NCBI RefSeq assembly: GCF_000236785.1
Contig: NZ_AGUF01000010.1
Span: 52,871-116,870, forward strand
Direction of reading: 5' to 3'
DNA from: Achromobacter arsenitoxydans SY8
GTDB taxonomy: Bacteria; Pseudomonadota; Gammaproteobacteria; Burkholderiales; Burkholderiaceae_B
Length of the DNA: 64,000 nucleotides
The notes under the pieces were generated by a model. The model was given only the letters and a program-made list of their open reading frames with translations, had not been told where the DNA came from and ran no database searches. Below, in pieces: positions 16,225-25,188 of the stretch. How positions within the stretch are numbered: position 1 is the first letter of the stretch; each line of letters opens with the position of its first letter. A program made the position numbers and the translations under genes.

Positions 16225-17177
16225 CGGGCGCCTCCGGCGGCAATGCGGGTCCGGGCCTGCACCAGCCACCCGACCATGCCCGTCGGGGCGAAGAAAATAA
16301 CGGCGATCAGCGTCAATCCAAGCAGCATCTGCCAGGCATTCGTGAAGTACACCGCCGCAGCCAGCTTGATGGTCTCGAAAACGGCCGCCCCAAAGAACGC
16401 GCCGATAGCGTGACCGGACCCGCCCAGAATTGCGATAAACACATACTCGCCCGATCGTATCCAGTAGCCGCTTTCGGGCGTCACCAATCCCTGCTCCACG
16501 CTGAGTAGCGCGCCGGCAAGCCCGACCAGCGCCGCCGACAGGACATAGCCCTGCGCCAGCGTTGCCCGCGCCGACACGCCGATGTATTCCAGCCGGGTTT
16601 CGTTGGTCCGGATAGCAAGCATCACCTGGCCGGCCGTCGAATCGAAGTAGCGCTGCACGATCACGCCCAGCGCCACCGCCAGCGTCAGGGCGAGCGCAAG
16701 CACCCCGAATTCGAATTCGCCGCGATCCAGCGTCAGGCCCAGCAGCGTTGGACGCTCGAAGCGCAGGCCGTCCGTGCCGCCCGTCCAGGCATACAGCTTG
16801 CCGGCCAGCGCGAACAACACCATGGAAATGCCCAGGTTGAGCATCCCGAAGAAGATGCCGCGGTAGCGCGACACGAACGCCGCGGCGATCGCGCCGGCGC
16901 ATACGCTGGCCAGCACGCCGGCGCCCACAACGACAAGGGTGTCCGCGCCCGGGAAGTTCCGGGCCGTAAATGCGGCCGCATAGCCGCCGATGGCCGCATA
17001 CATCGCATGGCCGAAAGACACCTGGCCCGCCCGCAACAGCACCGTCAAGCCCAGGGCAGCCAGGCCCGCACACAGGAAGCCGGTGACTGGCACGCGCAAC
17101 CCCGGCCAAAACCAGCACACCGCAAGCGCCAGCAAGAACGCCGACGCCGCCGCCGCTCGAACAATGAAGTTCAGCAT
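16221..17177 (-). CDS. HAAT ABC transporter permease, LivM-like
   Basis: Inner-membrane permease subunit, 318 residues, with about ten hydrophobic segments. The family fingerprint GHAMYAAIGGYAAAF (about 55-70) and the EAA-like loop region with AIRTNETRLEYIGVSARATLAQGYVLSAALVGLAGAL are present. Its start overlaps the LivH-like stop (TGATG). Pairs with the LivH-like protein as a heterodimer in the membrane. Confidence 0.9.
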   Translation of the reverse strand: MLNFIVRAAAASAFLLALAVCWFWPGLRVPVTGFLCAGLAALGLTVLLRAGQVSFGHAMYAAIGGYAAAFTARNFPGADTLVVVGAGVLASVCAGAIAAAFVSRYRGIFFGMLNLGISMVLFALAGKLYAWTGGTDGLRFERPTLLGLTLDRGEFEFGVLALALTLAVALGVIVQRYFDSTAGQVMLAIRTNETRLEYIGVSARATLAQGYVLSAALVGLAGALLSVEQGLVTPESGYWIRSGEYVFIAILGGSGHAIGAFFGAAVFETIKLAAAVYFTNAWQMLLGLTLIAVIFFAPTGMVGWLVQARTRIAAGGAR

Positions 17178-18082
17178 CAGATCCTCCGGGCCGTGGCGGC
17201 GGAAAAAAGGCCATGCGGGCGCACAAGCAGCACCGCGACCATCATGAGGTAAGGCATCACAACCTCCAGCTCGGGAAACGTGTAAACGGCCATCGCGCGG
17301 GCTAGGCCGATCAGCAGCGCGGCCACCAGCGCGCCGGTGATCTGCCCCAGGCCCGCCGTCGCGATCACTGCAAAGGACGTCACGATCATTTCGGCGCCCA
17401 GGCCTGGCACAAACGACGTCAATGGCACCGACAGGGCGCCGCCCAGCGCGCCGAGCGCGCCGGCCAGCCCGAAGGTAAGCATGCCGACGCGTGCCGCATT
17501 GATGCCCAGCGCCGTGGCGACCTCACGGTGATGGATGACCGCCACGATCTGCCGGCCCGCGATCGAATGCTTCAGCAGGAACTGCAGCCCCGCGTAGGCG
17601 GCGAGCGCTACGGCCGGCACGAACAGCAGCTGATAGTTCATGAAGGTCACGCCGGCCAGTTCTGTCGTCCCCATGCGCGCGGCCAGCTCGCCCGCGTTGA
17701 CGGGAGTGGCTCCCCAAATCATGCGCTGCACGTCTTCCAGCACCATGAACGCCGCGAAGGTCACCAGCAGTTGCAGCACGGGATCGCGATCCTGGAAATG
17801 GCGCAGGAGTCCCCGCTCCAGAAGCATGCCGAGCGATCCGCCGATCAGCGCCGCCGCCACGAAGAGCGAGGCCGCCATCAGCGGCGTAGAGGTGCTGTGC
17901 GGAGCCAGCCAGGCCAGCAGCGTGGCGGCGCTGTAGCCGCCAAAGGCATACAGGCTGCCGTGCGCCACGTTGATCACGCCGAACACGCCGCAGATCAGCG
18001 TCAATCCCAGCGAGATCAGAAAAAGCAGGCTCGCGTAGGACACGCCGTCCACGCTCGCCAGCAAGAGCAGATTGAAATCCAT
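17177..18082 (-). CDS. HAAT ABC transporter permease, LivH-like
   Basis: Inner-membrane permease, 301 residues with eight or nine hydrophobic helices. VINVAHGSLYAFGGYSAATLLAW near the N-terminus and HREVATALGINAARVGMLTFGLAGALGALGGAL match the LivH family. Second gene of the operon, 24 bp after the binding-protein gene (which begins the operon) and overlapping LivM-like by one base. Confidence 0.9.
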   Translation of the reverse strand: MDFNLLLLASVDGVSYASLLFLISLGLTLICGVFGVINVAHGSLYAFGGYSAATLLAWLAPHSTSTPLMAASLFVAAALIGGSLGMLLERGLLRHFQDRDPVLQLLVTFAAFMVLEDVQRMIWGATPVNAGELAARMGTTELAGVTFMNYQLLFVPAVALAAYAGLQFLLKHSIAGRQIVAVIHHREVATALGINAARVGMLTFGLAGALGALGGALSVPLTSFVPGLGAEMIVTSFAVIATAGLGQITGALVAALLIGLARAMAVYTFPELEVVMPYLMMVAVLLVRPHGLFSAATARRI

Positions 18083-18106
18083 GACAGATAGGGCCGCTGT
18101 GGGATT

Positions 18107-19408
18107 TCAGTTGCCAACGCGCTGGATCTGGCTGTTCCGCAGCAGATCGGGCTTGAGCGTCTTGACCCAGTCGACCGACTTCTGACCGACCGGCGGCGCC
18201 ACGATATCCGCCGGATAGAACGCCAGTTCGCCCACGACCGGGAAGCCCTGCGAGGCGTCCTTACGCGTGACGCCATAGAGCTGGCCCTGCAGCGCCTGCC
18301 CGTCCTCGCGCATGCGGATGGGACGCGACAGCCCGCGGTATTCCAGCGTACGCAGGCTGGCTGCCAGCTGATCCGCCGTCGGCCAGGCGCCGCCGTTGTC
18401 CGCCAGCGCCTTCTTGTACGCGCCCGTCGCGGCCTTCAGGGCCTGGATCATGTGATAGACGGCAAAGTTGGGGTAAGCGCCGGTGCGCTGCTTGAACTTC
18501 TGCACGAAGGCGCGCACTTCGGGATCACCCGCGAACTGCGGGTCCGCGAAGTAGCCATCCCCCACGAAGCCCACGATAACGCCGGGCGGCACGGCGTCGC
18601 CCAGCCGCTCCAGCGACGAATCGGCCAGCGGCAGCACGAACTGCGAACTCTTCAGCAGCCCGCGCTGGGATGCCTGCCGCAGGAACGTATCCAGGTCGCC
18701 GCCCCAGGCCGTCGACAGCACTACGTCCGGACGCAGGGCCTGCAGGCGCGTCACCTCGCTGGAGAAGTCCGGGGCGCCGAACTTCGGAAACAGCTCGGCC
18801 ACGATCTTGACGTCGGGCTTGAGCGCCTGCAGGGTGTGACGAAACACCTCCCACGAATCGCGGCCCCAGGCGTAGTCCTGGTTCACCACGGCCAGCGTCT
18901 TGAAGTCCGGCTTGGTTCTCAGCAGATGCAGCACCGCCGCCACCATTTCCATGGTGCCGTTCGGCCCGGTGCGGAACACATAGCGATAGCGCCGCTCCTC
19001 CAGCACCTTTTCGCTGGAGCATTCCCACAGGATATTGACGACCTTCAGGTCCTCAGCCACCGGCGCCAGCGCGTTGCAGTAGCCGCTGGAAATCGCCGAG
19101 AGCATCAGCTTTTCGCCCGGCTCCTGCGCCAGGCGCCGGTATTCAGCCAGGAATTTCTCCGCGCCCTGCCCTTCGTCGATCCAGGTCTGCTTGAGCTTGA
19201 CACCGTCGATGCCGCCAGCGGCGTTGAACTCCTCAATCCACATGTCCGCGGCCACCTTCGCCGGCGCGCCCAGCACCGAGGCCGAGCCCGTCATGAAAGT
19301 GCTCATGCCCAGCTTGAGTTCGGCGGGACGGGTTTGCTGCGCGATCGACGTCGCGGACAGCGCAAGCAGGGCGGCGCCCACGCCCAGGATTCTGGCTAGC
19401 GATTTCAT
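18107..19408 (-). CDS. Periplasmic HAAT substrate-binding protein
   Basis: Type I periplasmic binding protein of 433 residues with a Sec signal (cleavage near SIAQ, about residue 24). LKLGMSTFMTGSASVLGAPAKVAADMWIEEFNAAGGIDG is the usual N-terminal lobe start of the branched-chain/aromatic-acid binding family, and VVNQDYAWGRDSWEVFRHTLQ the first hinge. First gene of the seven-gene operon, with GGAG upstream of the ATG. The ligand is unknown; the companion CoA-transferase and hydratase point to an organic acid. Confidence 0.9.
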   Translation of the reverse strand: MKSLARILGVGAALLALSATSIAQQTRPAELKLGMSTFMTGSASVLGAPAKVAADMWIEEFNAAGGIDGVKLKQTWIDEGQGAEKFLAEYRRLAQEPGEKLMLSAISSGYCNALAPVAEDLKVVNILWECSSEKVLEERRYRYVFRTGPNGTMEMVAAVLHLLRTKPDFKTLAVVNQDYAWGRDSWEVFRHTLQALKPDVKIVAELFPKFGAPDFSSEVTRLQALRPDVVLSTAWGGDLDTFLRQASQRGLLKSSQFVLPLADSSLERLGDAVPPGVIVGFVGDGYFADPQFAGDPEVRAFVQKFKQRTGAYPNFAVYHMIQALKAATGAYKKALADNGGAWPTADQLAASLRTLEYRGLSRPIRMREDGQALQGQLYGVTRKDASQGFPVVGELAFYPADIVAPPVGQKSVDWVKTLKPDLLRNSQIQRVGN

Positions 19409-19485
19409 CGGTTTGTCTCCTCAGCCTTCAGACTGATAATGTGTTTTAGTAAGTGAATAATGAAGTCTGGAGAGGCGAAGAACCA

Positions 19486-19498
19486 TGTACGAAGTACA
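19486..19498. promoter_or_regulatory. Palindromic operator candidate between transporter operon and PucR-type regulator
   Basis: TGTAC-gaa-GTACA is a perfect 13-bp palindrome, nested in a wider CATGT-N9-ACATG (19484-19502). It lies in the 187-bp gap between the divergent operon and regulator gene. The gap also holds AT-rich TTTTAGTAAGTGAATAATG upstream of the transporter operon. Binding by the GAF-PucR regulator is inferred from position only. Confidence 0.45.
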
Positions 19499-19595
19499 CA
19501 TGATCTGGACATTCTTATGTCCTATAAACACAAGCGGCCGTCTACGAAGCAGGTTCACCCAGGGTTTTCACTGAACTTTTCCAAGGAAGATCCTC

Positions 19596-21602
19596 ATGCG
19601 GGAACTCCCCATGCCGGCAACGCGGGACGCCATGGCGATCCAAGCCGAACTGCTGTCCATGCTGGAACGAAGCGCCAGCGCCCGGGACTACGACCAGATG
19701 CTGGAACGCGCCGAAGCCAGCGTCGGCGACCCCGCCCTGCGGACGATGCTGGCGAGCAGCATTCGCGCGGCCGCCGCGATATGCGAGCAGCAGAACCAGC
19801 AGCAGCGTCGGGAGAAAAGCCTGCTGGTAGTGCTGGAAAGCGTCAATGACCTGACTGCCATCCGCGACCTGGAGCTGGTGTTGGGCGCCATCGTCAGGCG
19901 CGCCCGCCAGATCTTCGCGTCGGACATCGGCTATCTCACCAACTTCGACCGTGTCCGGAACGACTTCTACATCCGGGCGACCGACGGCGCGATCTCCGAA
20001 CGCTTCAAGAACGTCCGGGTGCCGCCCGACCACGGCATTTGCGGGCACGTCCTCAAGCACAAGACGCCGTACCACTGCAGCAACTACCTCACGGACGCCG
20101 GGTTTGCGCATGACAACGGCATCGACCTTGCGATCAAAGACGAAGGCGTGCAATCCCTGCTAGGCGCGCCCCTCATGGTGGGCAACCATTGCATCGGCGT
20201 ACTGTGCATCTGTGACAGGGAGCCGCGCCATCATGCCCCCTGGGAGATCGCCATGCTGTCCACACTGGCCGCGCAGGCAGCCATCGCCATGGAAAACGCG
20301 CGCCTGTTCCAAGAGGCTCAGGTCGCCCTGCAACGCGCCAGCGAAGCCAATGCCTCACTGCATCGCCAAGCCACGGAAATCGAGGCCGCCGCGCAAGCGC
20401 AGGAGCAGATGACCAAGCTGGTCGCCAGCGGCTGCTCCGTGCTGGATCTCCTGAACATGGTGGCCGCGCGGCTCGGCGGCCATATCGCCCTGCTGGACGA
20501 AGCCGAACGCCCCATCCTGCGCACCGCGGCGTGCGACCGGCTGGACTCGCTGTTGCAGGACACCCGCGTGCAGGATGCTGTCCACCAGGCCCTGTCCGCA
20601 TGCCGCCGCACAGGCAGATCGCACGAGGTCGATTGCGCCGCCGATATCCACGTCCGCGCCACCGCACTCATGGGCGCGGACCGACTGCTGGGCGCGCTCC
20701 TGATCGCTTCCGACGGCCCCATGACGCCCACGCAGGTCCGCACCTTTGAACGCAGCGGGCTGGTTGCCGGCGTCGTCCTGCTGTCGCAAGAGCGCAGCGA
20801 ACTGGCGGCCAGCTCCGCGTCGGCCGCCACCATCCGCGCACTGGTGAGCTGGCAACAGGAAAGCCTGTCCGTGCTCCAGTCCAGGGCCAGCCCCCTCGGG
20901 CTGAACCTGTCCGAGCCGCTGCGCATGGCGGTCATGAGCGTCGAAGAACGGAACATCGAATACGCCCTGCGCCGGGTGCGCGCGCACATTCCGCGCGGCG
21001 CCCTTCTTGAGAACGTCGAAGGCTTCCTTGTCGCCATTTGCGCCGACAGCGCCTTCGAATCGCTGGAGCGCACGCTTCACGAGACGCTGCTCGCGGACGA
21101 ACGCCTGACGGCGCTGGGCGTGGCCTCCGCCACGCTGCCCCGGGCGGATGCGCTGCCGAACTGCTTCAAGTCGCTCAAGCGTGGCATCGACATCCTGAAA
21201 GCGCTGGGCCGGACCCGCGAACTGGCGGCCGAAGCGGGACTATCGATGTATTCGCTGCTGTTCGAACAACGCCAGGTGGCGGACGTGTCCGGGTTCATCG
21301 ACGCCGCCGTCGGCAAACTCGTCGCCCACGACCGCCGCCGCAACACGGGCCTGGCCGAGACGTTGCTGGCCTACCTGGAACACGCCCAGAACGCCAAGTC
21401 CACCGCCGACCACCTGCAGATACACGTCAACACCTTGCGGCAACGGCTGGAAACGGTCGACGGCATGCTGAGCGGGTGGCGCGAGGAAGGACGGTTCCTG
21501 GAGCTGCACGTGGCGCTGCGCCTGCACCGGCTGCGCCGGGGCCTGCCCGGATCAACGGCTGACGGGAACGCGAAGGAAGCGAACGGCGCGGATGCGGGAT
21601 AA
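19596..21602 (+). CDS. GAF-domain PucR/CdaR-type transcriptional regulator
   Basis: 668-residue regulator. An N-terminal helical part is followed by a GAF domain (about 85-240, with DIGYLTNFDRVRNDFYIRATDG and GVPSLLGAPLM-like QSLLGAPLMVGNHCIGVLC). A second ligand-like region contains ALLDEAERPILR, and the C-terminal PucR helix-turn-helix is seen in AKSTADHLQIHVNTLRQRLETV (about 610-635). AAGGAAG precedes the ATG. Divergent from the HAAT operon, whose expression it probably controls in response to the imported acid or its CoA ester. No sigma-54 interaction domain is present. Confidence 0.85.
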   Translation: MRELPMPATRDAMAIQAELLSMLERSASARDYDQMLERAEASVGDPALRTMLASSIRAAAAICEQQNQQQRREKSLLVVLESVNDLTAIRDLELVLGAIVRRARQIFASDIGYLTNFDRVRNDFYIRATDGAISERFKNVRVPPDHGICGHVLKHKTPYHCSNYLTDAGFAHDNGIDLAIKDEGVQSLLGAPLMVGNHCIGVLCICDREPRHHAPWEIAMLSTLAAQAAIAMENARLFQEAQVALQRASEANASLHRQATEIEAAAQAQEQMTKLVASGCSVLDLLNMVAARLGGHIALLDEAERPILRTAACDRLDSLLQDTRVQDAVHQALSACRRTGRSHEVDCAADIHVRATALMGADRLLGALLIASDGPMTPTQVRTFERSGLVAGVVLLSQERSELAASSASAATIRALVSWQQESLSVLQSRASPLGLNLSEPLRMAVMSVEERNIEYALRRVRAHIPRGALLENVEGFLVAICADSAFESLERTLHETLLADERLTALGVASATLPRADALPNCFKSLKRGIDILKALGRTRELAAEAGLSMYSLLFEQRQVADVSGFIDAAVGKLVAHDRRRNTGLAETLLAYLEHAQNAKSTADHLQIHVNTLRQRLETVDGMLSGWREEGRFLELHVALRLHRLRRGLPGSTADGNAKEANGADAG

Positions 21603-21619
21603 GCCGCGCCCGATAGAGT

Positions 21620-22264
21620 TCAGTCGCCTCGGCCGTAAAACCCCAGGAACATCCCCACGGCGGAATCCGCCACCCGTTCACGCTCCGCCTTCGCCAGCGG
21701 CGGCTGCGCCAGCGTGACCTGCGGCCAGAACGCAAAGCTCTTCACCAGCCCTTCAAGCTGATGGCCCGCGAAAGCGGGATCCACCTCGACGAGGCGCCCA
21801 TCGTCGATGGCCGCCCGTATCCAGGCCGTCACCCCACTGCCCTTCTCGTCCATGCGGCAAACGATGTCCTGGGCGCGGTCCGGCGCGTGGATGATCTCGG
21901 CCATGGCGACCCGCGCAAGATCAATGAAACTCGCATCGCCCAGCAGCTCCAGCTTCTGCATCAGGAGCTGCCGCAACTGCTGCGCCAGCGGCAGATCCGC
22001 CCGATAAGCCACATCGACGCTGGCCGCGCTGCTGGCCCATAGCTGTTCCAGCATCAGCGAGAACAGCGCTTCCTTGCTGGGGAAATGGTTGTAGACCGTG
22101 CGTTTGGAAACACCTGCCGCCAGCGCAATGCGATCCATGCTGGTCGCCTCGTAGCCCGCGGTCCGGAACTCCTCCACCGCAGCGCGCACGATGTCCTCGC
22201 GCTTGCGGTCGGTCAGGCGCTTGGGGGGACGGGCAACGGCGGTAGTTGGGGCTTTGGACGACAT
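21620..22264 (-). CDS. TetR-family transcriptional regulator
   Basis: 214 residues. The N-terminal helix-turn-helix is clear: DIVRAAVEEFRTAGYEATSMDRIALAAGVSKRTVYNHFPSKEALF (about 25-70). The C-terminal ligand domain resembles the AcrR-like group with TetR_C (LGDASFIDLARVAMAEI). Divergent from the metallo-hydrolase gene, with twin inverted repeats in the 80-bp gap, so it most likely represses itself and that gene. Its 3' end converges on the PucR-type regulator with 17 bp between them. Confidence 0.9.
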   Translation of the reverse strand: MSSKAPTTAVARPPKRLTDRKREDIVRAAVEEFRTAGYEATSMDRIALAAGVSKRTVYNHFPSKEALFSLMLEQLWASSAASVDVAYRADLPLAQQLRQLLMQKLELLGDASFIDLARVAMAEIIHAPDRAQDIVCRMDEKGSGVTAWIRAAIDDGRLVEVDPAFAGHQLEGLVKSFAFWPQVTLAQPPLAKAERERVADSAVGMFLGFYGRGD

Positions 22265-22276
22265 GGAATGAAATTT

Positions 22277-22327
22277 TACACCGGGGAGTGTACTTTTTTT
22301 AAATTGAAAACTACACTGTGTAGTGTA
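22277..22327. promoter_or_regulatory. Twin TetR operator candidates
   Basis: Two related inverted repeats fill the divergent gap: TACAC-N6-GTGTA at 22277-22292, 13 bp from the TetR start, and TACACT-GTGT-AGTGTA at 22312-22327, 18 bp from the hydrolase start. Each lies where a repressor would block one of the two promoters. The shared half-site TACAC supports one regulator binding both. Confidence 0.65.
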
Positions 22328-22344
22328 ATTTTTGACCGGCCCAC

Positions 22345-23427
22345 ATGAAGCGCCTGCTCCTGCCCACCCTGCTTGGAATTCTTGCCGTGACCGCCATCGC
22401 CACCTGCCACCGCGCCGCCCTGCCCGACCACCCGGAATCCCCGCACCATCGCGACGGGCGCTTCCACAACCCGCTCCCTCGCCCCGCCCTGGGATTCTGG
22501 CAAGGCGTGAAGCTGACCTGGACCTTCTTTTTCGCCAAGCCCAGCGGCACGGTTCCGGACATTCCCATTCCGGTGCGCCCCCTGGACCACGCCCAACTCG
22601 AAGCCGCTCCCGACCGCAGCCTCTACCGGCTGGGCCACTCCACCATCCTGATGAAGCTGCGCGGCCGCTACTGGCTGACGGATCCCGTCTTCTCCGAGCG
22701 CGCCTCCCCCGTGCAATGGGCCGGCCCCGCGCGGTTTCACGCGCCGCCCATCAGCATCGAAGACCTGCCCCCGATAGCGGGCGTCATCCTTTCCCACAAC
22801 CACTATGATCACCTGGACCGCGCCGCCGTCGCCAAACTGGACGCCAAAACCGCCCGGTTCATCGCCCCGCTCGGCGTCGGCGACCAGTTGATCGCCTGGG
22901 GCATCGCCCCCGACAAGGTCGAACAGCTGGACTGGTGGCAGTCCACCGAAGCCGATGGCCTGCGCCTGACCGCCACGCCCGCCCAGCACTTCTCAGGCCG
23001 CGGCCTGACCGACGGCGACCGCAGCCTGTGGGCCTCGTGGGTCATCCAGGACGGCGACCTGCGCGTCTTCTTCAGCGGCGACAGCGGCTACTTCGACGGC
23101 TTCAAGGCCATCGGAGACGCCTACGGCCCCTTCGACCTGACCCTCATGGAAACCGGCGCCTACGACAAGCGCTGGGCCTTCGTGCACATGCAGCCCGAAG
23201 AGACCCTGCAGGCGCACCTGGACCTGCGCGGGCGCTGGCTGCTGCCGATCCACAACGGCACCTTCGACCTGGCCCTGCATCCCTGGGAACAGCCGTTCGA
23301 ACGCATCGTCGCGCTGGCGCAGGAACATGAGGTGAATCTGGCCACGCCAGTGATGGGACAGCGCGTGGACATAGCCGCGCCGGAGGCGGGAACGTTGTGG
23401 TGGCGGAACGGGGACGCGGGACGCTAG
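22345..23427 (+). CDS. Membrane-anchored metallo-beta-lactamase-fold hydrolase (NAPE-PLD/UlaG-like)
   Basis: 360 residues. One N-terminal hydrophobic helix (about 3-20) anchors or exports the protein. The metal site HNHYDH is at 151-156, with further ligands in AQHFSGRG, FSGDSGYFDG and LLPIHNGTFDLA. This pattern is that of the beta-lactamase superfamily domain found in N-acyl-phosphatidylethanolamine phospholipase D and in many bacterial UlaG-like hydrolases. A phosphodiesterase or lactonase role at the envelope is possible; the substrate is unknown. Probably repressed by the divergent TetR protein. Confidence 0.8.
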   Translation: MKRLLLPTLLGILAVTAIATCHRAALPDHPESPHHRDGRFHNPLPRPALGFWQGVKLTWTFFFAKPSGTVPDIPIPVRPLDHAQLEAAPDRSLYRLGHSTILMKLRGRYWLTDPVFSERASPVQWAGPARFHAPPISIEDLPPIAGVILSHNHYDHLDRAAVAKLDAKTARFIAPLGVGDQLIAWGIAPDKVEQLDWWQSTEADGLRLTATPAQHFSGRGLTDGDRSLWASWVIQDGDLRVFFSGDSGYFDGFKAIGDAYGPFDLTLMETGAYDKRWAFVHMQPEETLQAHLDLRGRWLLPIHNGTFDLALHPWEQPFERIVALAQEHEVNLATPVMGQRVDIAAPEAGTLWWRNGDAGR

Positions 23428-23543
23428 CGGCACGGCCCACTCCGGGCGCCCCTGGCCCTTGATCGGGCGGGGGAATCGCCCCTTCGGTCCAGTACAATTC
23501 GCGTTTGGCGACGTTGTGATCGCCCATCTGTCTGGACCAAAGC

Positions 23544-25157
23544 ATGTTGCGACTGTCTGAAATCAAGCTGCCGTTGAACCACACGCCCGAGGAATTGCCC
23601 GCCGCAATCCTGAAGAAACTGGGCATCCCGGCCAGCGACCTGAACGGCTACACCATCTTTTTGCGCAGCTACGACGCGCGCAAAAAGCACAGTATCCTGC
23701 TCATCTACACGCTGGATATCGACGTCGCAAACGAAGCCGCGCTGCTCAAGCGCTTTCACGACGACCGCAACGTCAAACCGTCCCCCGACACCGAATACAA
23801 ATTCGTCGCCCAGGCGCCCGCCACGCTTGCCAAGCGCCCCATCGTCATCGGCACCGGCCCCTGTGGCCTGTTCGCCGGGCTGGTCCTGGCGCAGATGGGC
23901 TTCAAACCCATCATCCTGGAACGCGGCAAGGCCGTGCGCGAGCGCACCAAAGACACCTGGGGTCTCTGGCGCAAACGCATCCTGAACCCGGACTCCAACG
24001 TCCAGTTCGGCGAAGGCGGCGCAGGCACCTTCTCCGACGGCAAGCTCTATAGCCAGATCAAGGATCCCAAGCACTACGGCGAAAAAGTGCTCAAGGAATT
24101 CGTCCTGGCTGGCGCGCCGGAAGAAATCCTGTACGTCAGCAAGCCGCACATCGGCACCTTCCGCCTGGTCGGCATGGTCGAAGTCATGCGCGACACCATC
24201 ACCAAGCTGGGCGGCGAAGTCCGCTTCTCCAGCAGGGTCGAAACGCTGCACCGCGAAAACGGCAAGGTCACCGGCGTCACCCTGTCCAATGGCGAACACA
24301 TCGAGGCCGATCACGTCGTCCTGGCCATCGGCCACAGCGCGCGCGACACCTTCCAGATGCTGCACGACCAGGGCGTGTTCATGGAAGCCAAGCCCTTCTC
24401 AATCGGCTTTCGCATCGAACACCCGCAATCGCTCATCGACCGCGCGCGATTCGGCCCGAACGCCGGCCACCCCATCCTGGGCGCCGCCGACTACAAGCTG
24501 GTGCACCACGCCAGCAACGGGCGCTCCGTCTACAGCTTCTGCATGTGCCCCGGCGGCACGGTCGTGGCGGCAACGTCCGAACCCGACCGCGTCGTCACCA
24601 ACGGCATGAGCCAGTACTCGCGCAACGAACGCAACGCCAACGCCGGCATCGTGGTGGGCATCTCGCCCGAGGTCGACTACCCCGAACGCGTCCTGGCGGG
24701 CGTCGACTTCCAGCGCAAATGGGAATCCCAGGCCTTCGAATTGGGCGGCCGCAACTACAGCGCGCCGGGCCAGCTGGTGGGCGACTTCCTGGAAGGCCGG
24801 GCCTCGACCGAATTCGGCGCCGTCCAACCCTCATACACCCCGGGCGTGCACCTGACCGACCTGGCCACGGCCCTGCCCGACTTCGCCATCACCGCCATCC
24901 GCGAAGCCCTGCCGGCCTTCGACAAGACCATCAAGGGCTTCAACATGCCCGACGCCGTGCTGACCGGCGTGGAAACGCGCACCTCATCGCCAATCCGCAT
25001 CAAGCGCGACAACGACACGCTGCAGAGCATCAATACGCAGGGCCTGTTCCCCGCGGGCGAAGGCGCGGGCTATGCGGGCGGGATTCTGTCGGCGGGCGTG
25101 GATGGGATCAAGATTGCCGAGGCGGTTGCGCTGAGCATCATGGGGCGGCAGGCCTAA
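23544..25157 (+). CDS. FAD-dependent dehydrogenase (COG2509 type)
   Basis: 537 residues of the uncharacterised FAD-dependent dehydrogenase group. A small N-terminal alpha/beta region (1-85, with FLRSYDARKKHSILLIYTLDI) precedes the FAD fold, GTGPCGLFAGLVLAQMGFKPIILERG (about 104-129). QFGEGGAGTFSDGKLYS and EGAGYAGGILSAGVDGIKIAEA at the C-terminus are family blocks. Single gene between the hydrolase and a convergent SDR. The natural substrate has not been established for the family as far as I know. Confidence 0.85.
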   Translation: MLRLSEIKLPLNHTPEELPAAILKKLGIPASDLNGYTIFLRSYDARKKHSILLIYTLDIDVANEAALLKRFHDDRNVKPSPDTEYKFVAQAPATLAKRPIVIGTGPCGLFAGLVLAQMGFKPIILERGKAVRERTKDTWGLWRKRILNPDSNVQFGEGGAGTFSDGKLYSQIKDPKHYGEKVLKEFVLAGAPEEILYVSKPHIGTFRLVGMVEVMRDTITKLGGEVRFSSRVETLHRENGKVTGVTLSNGEHIEADHVVLAIGHSARDTFQMLHDQGVFMEAKPFSIGFRIEHPQSLIDRARFGPNAGHPILGAADYKLVHHASNGRSVYSFCMCPGGTVVAATSEPDRVVTNGMSQYSRNERNANAGIVVGISPEVDYPERVLAGVDFQRKWESQAFELGGRNYSAPGQLVGDFLEGRASTEFGAVQPSYTPGVHLTDLATALPDFAITAIREALPAFDKTIKGFNMPDAVLTGVETRTSSPIRIKRDNDTLQSINTQGLFPAGEGAGYAGGILSAGVDGIKIAEAVALSIMGRQA

Positions 25158-25188
25158 GCGCCGCCGCAGCGCCCCCTTTTCGCACCGC

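Noticed and set aside
16225-17226. N-terminal extension of the LivG-like frame into the LivM-like gene
   Set aside because: The extension is an out-of-frame reading of the permease, and the ATGA overlap with GxGxxGKT spacing supports the shorter start.
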